This document shows, one piece after another, positions 7,179 through 11,768 of a DNA stretch of 11,768 bases. Under the pieces are notes generated by a model. It was not told where the DNA came from, searched no databases, and saw only the letters and a program-made list of their open reading frames with translations. The first letter of the stretch is position 1; each line of letters starts with the position of its first letter. The position numbers and the translations under genes were made by a program. This DNA is from JBOHER01 sp050701115 (GTDB lineage Bacteria > Actinomycetota > Actinomycetes > Mycobacteriales > Pseudonocardiaceae): positions 1 through 11,768 of the forward strand of contig JBOHER010000074.1 in the NCBI GenBank assembly GCA_050701115.1, written 5' to 3'.

Positions 7179-7222
7179 TGATATGGAAGGCAAACCGTCA
7201 CGGCGACTCTACGGAGGTGACT

Positions 7223-7819
7223 ATGGCGGCCCTCGATACTGATCCATCGGCCGACGCAGGTTCGGACTCGGTAGCTCAGCGTGCGGCGTCGGCAGGCAGA
7301 AATCAGCTACACCTCGAACCGACCGCAGGCCTGGAGTGGTCGCAGGCACTCGAGTTGCCCCGCACAGCGGTACTGGCGACCAAGCCCTCGGAACTCCGCC
7401 GCGCCTGGGTGCATCGGGCACCGGAAGAGCAGGTGCTTGCGACGTTCCACGCGGCCTTGCGCTCGATGGACGGCACGGTGCCCGGTCCCTGGTGGCTGCG
7501 CGCACTGGCCAGGGGCGACCTCGATTCCCGCGAAACCGGATTCCGGGTGGAAGACCGCATCGCGCAACTACTCGAGCCACGCCCCGGATGGGAGTACGTG
7601 CCCTGGGCAGCCGACGGCGAGTCCGGCTACTGGGAGTTCATCCCCTCCGAGCGCGGCAGGTCGGGCTATGCCATTCCCACCACCTTGCTCAACACCGACC
7701 GCCACCCCGGCTGGATCGACGTCCTGCCCGCACATTCCGGCGCGACGCCCGCACCCATCGCGGTGCGCGGGTTGGCCGGGCTGCGCTCCCGGCTCGGCGA
7801 GCTCGAAGCCATCCGCTGA
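7223..7819 (+). CDS. Hypothetical protein, family not recognised
   Basis: This is a 198-residue protein that I do not recognise. It has no signal peptide, membrane segment or obvious catalytic motif. Residues 1-30 are Asp/Ser/Ala-rich and probably disordered. The rest looks folded and is rich in Trp: GPWWLRALARG (88-98), GWEYVPWAADG (122-132) and GYWEFIPSERGRSGYAIP (135-152), with GWIDVLP at 163-169. The ATG at 7223 is preceded 5 bases away by a near-perfect GGAGG site; a GTG at 7217 overlaps that site and is rejected. Codon use is like the neighbours. Upstream lie a perfect CRP-type site and a 15-base palindrome, so expression may respond to cAMP or a related signal. trmB follows after 60 bases on the same strand. 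It is confidently a gene; its function is unknown. Confidence 0.85.
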   Translation: MAALDTDPSADAGSDSVAQRAASAGRNQLHLEPTAGLEWSQALELPRTAVLATKPSELRRAWVHRAPEEQVLATFHAALRSMDGTVPGPWWLRALARGDLDSRETGFRVEDRIAQLLEPRPGWEYVPWAADGESGYWEFIPSERGRSGYAIPTTLLNTDRHPGWIDVLPAHSGATPAPIAVRGLAGLRSRLGELEAIR

Positions 7820-7879
7820 CCCCGTTTCCGCAGCTCTAGGTAGGGTTTGCCGGATACCTGCCGCCGAGCCGGGAACGGA

Positions 7880-8593
7880 ATGGACGTGAAGAGCGAGCAG
7901 CAAGCCCCACTGCGTAGCGTGGTCAGCTACGTGCAGCGCGGGGGTCGGATGACCGTCGGCCAGCAACGCGCCTGGGAGCGGCGGTGGCCGGAGCTCGGTC
8001 GCACGGTGTCCGAACTGGCGGAGGGTCCGATCGACTTCACTGCCTGGTTCGGCCGCGAGGCCCCGGTCATGCTGGAGATCGGTTCCGGCATGGGCGAGAC
8101 CACCTCGCAGCTCGCCAAGGCCGCGCCCGACCTGAACTACCTGGCCGTCGAGGTCTACCAGGCAGGGCTCGGCCAGCTGATGTTGCGCGCCGAGAAACTC
8201 GGTGTGGACAACCTCAGGCTGGTCAACGGCGACGCGGTGGTGCTGCTGACCAAGCACATCGCCCCGGAATCGCTGCACGGCGTGCGGATCTTCTACCCGG
8301 ACCCGTGGCCGAAGAAGCGACACCACAAACGCAGGCTCATTCAGCCGGACTTCGTTGCGCTGATCGCCTCCCGGATCGAGGTCGGCGGCACGCTGCACCT
8401 GGCCACCGACTGGGCGCACTACGCCGAGCAGATGCGCGAGGTGTGTGCGGGCGAGCCGCTGCTGCGCAATCGCCACCCCGACGAGCCGGGCCGCTGGGCA
8501 CCGCGGCCGGACTGGCGCCCGGTCACCAAGTTCGAGCGACGAGCCGAGACCGAGGGCCGCGAATCACGCGACCTGGTTTTCACCCGGGTCTGA
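7880..8593 (+). CDS. trmB: tRNA (guanine-N7-)-methyltransferase
   Basis: TrmB methylates N7 of guanosine 46 in the tRNA variable loop, using S-adenosylmethionine and releasing S-adenosylhomocysteine. The 237-residue protein has the Rossmann-type SAM motif EIGSGMG (66-72), the acidic residue after strand 2 (E91 in AVEVYQ) and NGDA (116-119). It also has the diagnostic YPDPWPKKRHHKRR (139-152), TDWAHY (176-181) and the C-terminal TKFERRAETEGR (216-227). The ATG at 7880 is chosen because it keeps the conserved RS-Y-x-x-R-GRMT-GQQRA leader; the purine-rich GGGAACGGA directly precedes it. A TTG 33 bases upstream is possible but adds nothing conserved. It is the second gene of a plus-strand group and is followed after 35 bases by a probable SAH/MTA deaminase, a fitting partner because it could remove the methylation product. 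Confidence 0.96.
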   Translation: MDVKSEQQAPLRSVVSYVQRGGRMTVGQQRAWERRWPELGRTVSELAEGPIDFTAWFGREAPVMLEIGSGMGETTSQLAKAAPDLNYLAVEVYQAGLGQLMLRAEKLGVDNLRLVNGDAVVLLTKHIAPESLHGVRIFYPDPWPKKRHHKRRLIQPDFVALIASRIEVGGTLHLATDWAHYAEQMREVCAGEPLLRNRHPDEPGRWAPRPDWRPVTKFERRAETEGRESRDLVFTRV

Positions 8594-8628
8594 CCACGAA
8601 CGCCACCGGGACTGGCAGGATCGGGCCT

Positions 8629-9939
8629 ATGTCGCTTCGGCTGCACGCCCCCGCCGTTCTGCCCTGTGACCCCGACTGTTCGGTGCTGCGGGACGCAACG
8701 GTCGACGTCGACGGGACCGGACGGATCACCTACTGCGGGCCGCGCGAGTCGGCGCCCGACAACACCGACGCGGTGGTCACCGAGTTGTCCGGCATCCTGC
8801 TGCCCGGGTTGATCAACACCCATGCGCACAGCCCGATGACGGTGCTGCGCGGCATGGGCGACGACCTGCCACTGCTGCGCTGGCTGCGCGAGGTCATCTG
8901 GCCTGCCGAGGCGCGCATGGAGACCGCGGACATCCGCGCGGGCATGCTGCTCGGATCGGTGGAGATGCTGCGGCACGGGGTGACCACGAGCGCGGAGATG
9001 TACTTCCGCGGCGAGCAGATCGTGGAAGCCGTGCTGGAGACCGGGGCGCGCGCGGTGGTCGGCCCGCCGATCATGGACCTGCCCGGCATGGACTGGCGCA
9101 AGATGACCGACGACATCGACCGGTGGATCGACACCGACGGGCTACGCTTCGGGCCCGCCGATCGAATCGAACTGAGCTACGGCCCGCACTCGGCGTACAT
9201 GCTGCCGGTCGACGCGCTGCGCATCATCACGGAGTCGGCGCTCCAGCGGGGCGCGCTGGTGCAGATTCACGTGGCCGAGTCCTACGACGAGGACGTCAAT
9301 CGGCGCGCGGAGTACGGGTCCGTGCCCAAGTTGCTCCATCAGATCGGCATGCTGGACGGCCGGGTGCTGGCCGCGCACTGCGTGCAGATGTCCGACGAGG
9401 ACATCGCGCTGTTCGCCGCCAACACGGTGGGCGTCGCGCACTGCCCGGGATCGAACGCCAAGCTGGCCTCCGGCATCGCGCGACTGACCGACATGCGCGC
9501 TGCGGGCGTTCCGGTGGGGCTGGGCACCGACGGCCCGGCGAGCAACGACGACCTCGACGTCTGGCACGAGGTCCAGCTCGCCGCGATGCTGGCCCGGCTG
9601 TCCACTCGGGACTCCACAGCACTGTCCGCCGAGCAGGCCCTCTTGCTGGCCACCCGGGGCGGCGCGGCGGCCCTCGGCCGCGACGACATCGGCGTGCTCG
9701 AGGTGGGTCGCTGGGCGGACCTGGTGCACGTCGATCTCGACGATCCGACCTTCGCTGGCGGCGTGCGGGTGCCCGACCCGCAGTTACTGGCGAACCTGGT
9801 GTGGGGTGCCGGATCCCGCCGGGTCACCGACGTCTGGGTGGCAGGCGAGCAGGTGGTGTCAGCGTGCGAGCCGACGCGGGTGGACCGTAGGGAAGCGCAG
9901 GCGGCGGTCGGCGCGATCGGCGCCCGGGTCCGGGCCTAG
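8629..9939 (+). CDS. Amidohydrolase, probable MTA/SAH deaminase
   Basis: This is a 436-residue metal-dependent amidohydrolase of the TRZ/ATZ/guanine-deaminase group, closest by motif to 5'-methylthioadenosine/S-adenosylhomocysteine deaminase (MtaD). It is a cytosolic enzyme expected to convert the adenine ring to hypoxanthine. It has the metal ligands H65-x-H67 (in INTHAHSPM), H214 and D301 (GLGTDGPASNDDLD), with catalytic E217 and H250. The conserved stretch MTVLRG-x-x-DDLPLLRWL (70-86) and the TTSAEMYF segment (119-126) are typical of MtaD. The ATG at 8629 follows an AGGA site 8 bases upstream. The frame runs much further upstream, but only as a shadow of trmB. It lies 35 bases after trmB, which makes SAH. 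The family is certain; other substrates of the group (chlorohydrolase or oxopurine) cannot be excluded. Its stop shares CTAG with the opposing gene. Confidence 0.9.
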   Translation: MSLRLHAPAVLPCDPDCSVLRDATVDVDGTGRITYCGPRESAPDNTDAVVTELSGILLPGLINTHAHSPMTVLRGMGDDLPLLRWLREVIWPAEARMETADIRAGMLLGSVEMLRHGVTTSAEMYFRGEQIVEAVLETGARAVVGPPIMDLPGMDWRKMTDDIDRWIDTDGLRFGPADRIELSYGPHSAYMLPVDALRIITESALQRGALVQIHVAESYDEDVNRRAEYGSVPKLLHQIGMLDGRVLAAHCVQMSDEDIALFAANTVGVAHCPGSNAKLASGIARLTDMRAAGVPVGLGTDGPASNDDLDVWHEVQLAAMLARLSTRDSTALSAEQALLLATRGGAAALGRDDIGVLEVGRWADLVHVDLDDPTFAGGVRVPDPQLLANLVWGAGSRRVTDVWVAGEQVVSACEPTRVDRREAQAAVGAIGARVRA

Positions 9940-10619
9940 CGCGGTCGGATGATCACCTCGGTGAGGTGGGCGTCGGGGGTAGCGGTCACGGCGGCCAGCA
10001 CCGCCGAGGCGACCGATTCCGGTCGCAGGAACTGATCCGGATCGTACTCGCGGCCCTCACCGGCCACGATGGCCTCCTGCATGCCGGTGGCGGTGCGACC
10101 CGGATACACCGAGGTCACCCGTAGGCCTGAGGATTCCTCCTCGGCGCGCAACACATCCGCGAACGCCCGCAACCCGAACTTGCTCACCGCGTACGGCCCC
10201 CACCCGGGCCGCGCGTTGTACCCGGCCCCCGAGTTGATCAGCACGACATGGCCGCCCGCCGCGCGAAGGGCGGGCAGCAGCCTGCGGGTCAGTTCGACCA
10301 CGGCCAGCACATTGACCTCGAAGTTCACCCGCCAATCCCGCGCGCTTGCCCGCTCGACGGTGCCCAATGCGGCGACACCTGCCGAGTGCACCAGGACGTC
10401 AAGCGACCCGATCTCCGCGGTGGCAGCCGCGACCGCGGCGGTGTCGGCGAGGTCGACCGGCCAGGCGAGGGCGTCCGGCAACTCGGCGACCATCGCGTCG
10501 AGTGCGCTGCGATCCCGGCCGCCGAGCAACACCCGGTGAGTCGGACCAAGCGCGCGGGCGATGGCAGCGCCGATGCCCCGCGACGCGCCGGTGACGAGCG
10601 CGAGTGGACGACTACTCAT
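9936..10619 (-). CDS. Short-chain dehydrogenase/reductase
   Basis: This is a 227-residue classical short-chain dehydrogenase (NAD(P)-dependent oxidoreductase, cytosolic). It has the cofactor-binding TGASRGIG (10-17), a D56 acidic residue after the DL turn, N103 and the catalytic S130, Y143 and K147 (YAVSK), followed by the PG turn (173-174). G-R at 34-35 after strand 2 suggests a preference for NADP. The usual NNAG/NSAG motif reads HSAG (78-81), a mild departure. The substrate cannot be told from sequence. The ATG at 10619 begins just before the Rossmann motif. Upstream in-frame codons (to 11072) lie antisense to the next gene and are rejected. There is no ribosome site; instead TACCGT ends 6 bases before the ATG, suggesting leaderless transcription. 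It converges on the deaminase gene, overlapping it by four bases. Confidence 0.93.
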   Translation of the reverse strand: MSSRPLALVTGASRGIGAAIARALGPTHRVLLGGRDRSALDAMVAELPDALAWPVDLADTAAVAAATAEIGSLDVLVHSAGVAALGTVERASARDWRVNFEVNVLAVVELTRRLLPALRAAGGHVVLINSGAGYNARPGWGPYAVSKFGLRAFADVLRAEEESSGLRVTSVYPGRTATGMQEAIVAGEGREYDPDQFLRPESVASAVLAAVTATPDAHLTEVIIRPR

Positions 10620-10625
10620 GTCGCA

Positions 10626-10631
10626 ACGGTA
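10626..10631 (-). promoter_or_regulatory. Candidate -10 for leaderless dehydrogenase transcript
   Basis: TACCGT fits TANNNT and ends 6 bases before the ATG at 10619. That places the expected transcription start at or next to the first codon. The absence of a Shine-Dalgarno sequence supports leaderless translation, common in actinobacteria. No clear -35 was found. Confidence 0.4.
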
Positions 10632-10668
10632 TCCGGGACACGCACGGCTGTGATTCGCTCGATATCGG

Positions 10669-10697
10669 TTCGCCCGTTCAGGCGTCGGTGATACTTT
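10669..10697 (+). promoter_or_regulatory. Candidate leaderless promoter of the small membrane protein gene
   Basis: TTCGCC (10669-10674) and TACTTT (10692-10697) are 17 bases apart. Seven bases separate the -10 from the ATG at 10705, so transcription should begin on the start codon. No ribosome site is present. The -35 is only a partial match. Confidence 0.4.
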
Positions 10698-10704
10698 CAC
10701 AGTC

Positions 10705-11127
10705 ATGCCCCAGCAGCGAGGACGGCGACTGCCCGTCGCCGCGGGCCTTGCCGGGGCGCTACTCGGCGCCGTCATCGCCGGTGCGGCGACCGTTCTGGTG
10801 CAACTCGGTGGCAAGGGCGTCGCGCAGGCGGAGCTGCGGGAATCGCGGCGAACCCCGGCCATCGGCACGCCGCAACCGAGCAGGTCGTGGCCGTCGAGCA
10901 GCACACCGCGGAGCAGTTCGGCCAGTCCGGCCGGTACGAAAGCCGCCGCACCGACTTCCTCCGCGCTGAGCACCACCTCGACGGCGACAGCTGCTCCCGA
11001 GCCGACCACGACCGAGGCCATGGAGCGGGAGACCCGGCCGCCGCAGCCAACCGAGCCTCCCGCCACCAGCACGAGTGACCCACCGCCGGAGGACGACGAG
11101 CCGTTTCCGACGCTGATCTGGCCCTAA
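10705..11127 (+). CDS. Small membrane-anchored Ser/Thr/Pro-rich protein
   Basis: This is a 140-residue protein with a positively charged N-terminus (MPQQRGRR), one hydrophobic Ala/Gly/Val helix (about 10-35), and a long low-complexity tail (about 50-130) rich in Ser, Thr, Pro and Ala. The last residues are acidic then hydrophobic (PEDDEPFPTLIWP). This layout suggests a single membrane anchor or uncleaved signal with an extracytoplasmic, unstructured and possibly O-mannosylated stalk. No lipobox cysteine, enzymatic domain or sorting motif is seen. No ribosome site precedes the ATG; a TACTTT hexamer 7 bases upstream suggests a leaderless message. Third codon positions are GC-rich as in the neighbours. 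The family is not recognised. A longer minus-strand frame overlaps it but looks like a shadow, because it lacks any domain and is Arg-rich. Confidence 0.7.
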   Translation: MPQQRGRRLPVAAGLAGALLGAVIAGAATVLVQLGGKGVAQAELRESRRTPAIGTPQPSRSWPSSSTPRSSSASPAGTKAAAPTSSALSTTSTATAAPEPTTTEAMERETRPPQPTEPPATSTSDPPPEDDEPFPTLIWP

Positions 11128-11186
11128 GGCGACGCGATCCGGCCTCCGTCTGCCCGCGGCAGCCGTCTGGTTGCCGAAGTCGAACT

Positions 11187-11208
11187 CGGGCGCGCCCGGC
11201 AGGCCTGC
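11187..11208. terminator. Two adjacent palindromes in a convergent gap
   Basis: CGGGCGCGCCCG (11187-11198) is immediately followed by GCAGGCCTGC (11199-11208). They lie in the 161-base gap between the convergent genes ending at 11127 and 11289, where a two-way terminator would be expected. No T-run follows, so a terminator role is weakly supported. Nothing else is seen in this gap. Confidence 0.25.
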
Positions 11209-11288
11209 GACGCTATGCAACGGATGGAGGCCAAAAGCCACGATCAGGTCAATGCGGGACGAACAGTCGGCAGGGTTTGCGGACGCGG

Positions 11289-11768
11289 TCAGGGCTCGAG
11301 CAGGATCGCGGGATCGAAATCCAGCGGGAACGGCTCGGTGATGGTGAACCGCTGGCCGTCGTGCGCGGAGGCGTGCTCGGTGTAACCGCCGTCCACCAGG
11401 CGGTCGAGACGGACGTAGGCGGTGCTGCGCGCGCGGTCGATCTCCACCCGCAGGTACCAGGGGATGCCCGCTTCTGCACACAAGGCGGGCTTGTCGATCC
11501 GGTCCCGTCGCTTTCTGGACGGCGAGACGAACTCCACCGGCACGAGCACCTCGCTGGTCGACACCCAGGTGTCATCCGCAGGGGTGCGCTGGAGCACGGC
11601 GAGGTCGGGCTCGATCCAGGTGTCCGGGGCGAAGCGCAGGGTCACGGTCAGGTACGGCACGAATCCCGCGCGCTGCGCCGGATCATGCAGCAGCATGCCG
11701 AGCTTGAGCTGACCGAATGAGTTCGCAGGCCCTTCGTATGGGCTCATGATCAGGTATCCCCCAAGGCA
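11289..11768 (-). CDS. Uma2-family putative endonuclease, 5' end outside window
   Basis: This is a Uma2 (DUF820) protein, a family with a PD-(D/E)XK nuclease-like fold whose biological role is poorly defined. Numbering from the Met at 11747, the acidic and basic core is visible: D48 in EPDLAVL, E72 in VPVEFVSPS and K86 in RIDKPALCAEAGIPWYL, matching the family pattern PD...E-V-SPS...D-x-x-K...Y-x-x-G-x-P-x-Y. The frame has no stop between 11747 and the window edge. Those codons read GYLI, directly before MSPYEGP, which fits the usual family stretch 'E-x-x-dGe-l-x-m-sP-x-p'. The true start is therefore very likely beyond 11768, and the Met at 11747 is internal. At least 159 residues are visible of a usual 180-200. 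The family is well supported. Confidence 0.87.
   Translation of the reverse strand, partial: CLGGYLIMSPYEGPANSFGQLKLGMLLHDPAQRAGFVPYLTVTLRFAPDTWIEPDLAVLQRTPADDTWVSTSEVLVPVEFVSPSRKRRDRIDKPALCAEAGIPWYLRVEIDRARSTAYVRLDRLVDGGYTEHASAHDGQRFTITEPFPLDFDPAILLEP

Larger units (their letters stand above)
6907..7222. promoter_or_regulatory. Divergent intergenic region rich in inverted repeats
   Basis: These 316 bases separate the leftward dynamin operon from the rightward gene at 7223 and hold no convincing gene. By position both promoters lie here. The region carries five inverted repeats, listed separately. A weak leftward -10, TAATCT (7063-7058), lies inside one of them; if it is used, the large hairpin at 6982-7014 falls within a leader of about 145 bases. 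For the rightward gene no good TANNNT hexamer was found, but GGAGG (7213-7217) sits 5 bases before the ATG at 7223. Confidence 0.6.

Noticed and set aside
6907..7222. tRNA or small RNA gene in the divergent region because of the many stems
   Set aside because: No cloverleaf, CCA end or known RNA motif could be traced; the stems are separate simple inverted repeats.
7984..8628. Upstream extension of the deaminase frame
   Set aside because: It runs within trmB in another frame; the ATG at 8629 has a ribosome site and matches the family's N-terminus.
10620..11072. Upstream extension of the dehydrogenase frame
   Set aside because: The classical family begins only a few residues before TGASRGIG, and the extension is antisense to the 10705-11127 gene.
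10759..11481. Minus-strand open frame of 240 codons over the small membrane protein gene
   Set aside because: It is Arg/Gly-rich, has no domain, and overlaps both the small membrane protein gene and the Uma2 gene, which is well supported.

Overview
The window looks like chromosomal DNA from a high-GC actinobacterium. The evidence is uniform GC-rich third codon positions, GTP-type PEP carboxykinase, tandem IniA/IniC-like dynamins, and TANNNT-type promoters with possible leaderless starts. A member of the Pseudonocardiales (Amycolatopsis/Saccharopolyspora-like) is my best guess, but this is inference. No RNA genes, insertion sequences, phage genes or CRISPR arrays are visible.

Left part (39-6906, all on the minus strand). 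In transcription order this holds: a soluble dynamin-like GTPase (6906-5269); a short GrpE-like protein (5259-4813); a second dynamin-like GTPase with a hydrophobic membrane region (4816-2975), whose GTG start overlaps the grpE-like stop; a small protein with four calcium-loop-like Asp motifs in two exact repeat units (2842-2144), with its own candidate promoter; and pckG (1859-39), the GTP-dependent PEP carboxykinase of gluconeogenesis. The first three genes form a tight, probably translationally coupled operon. It resembles mycobacterial iniA/iniC, but with a putative Hsp70 nucleotide-exchange factor between the two GTPases and no Hsp70 gene in view. This is the most interesting unit here. 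Positions 1-38 lie downstream of pckG and show nothing.

Middle (6907-7222). A 316-base divergent intergenic region is dense in symmetry. It contains a perfect 13-bp-arm hairpin, two small inverted repeats, a textbook CRP/GlxR-type palindrome TGTGA-N6-TCACA, and a 15-base operator-like palindrome.

Right part (7223-11768). On the plus strand come an unrecognised 198-residue protein, trmB (tRNA guanine-N7 methyltransferase) and an amidohydrolase resembling 5'-methylthioadenosine/S-adenosylhomocysteine deaminase. TrmB releases SAH and the next gene may deaminate it. The deaminase ends tail-to-tail with a minus-strand short-chain dehydrogenase, and the two stops share one CTAG. The dehydrogenase is divergent from a small membrane-anchored Ser/Thr/Pro-rich protein; both may start without leaders. 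The window ends inside a Uma2-family (PD-(D/E)XK-like) gene whose reading frame stays open to the edge.
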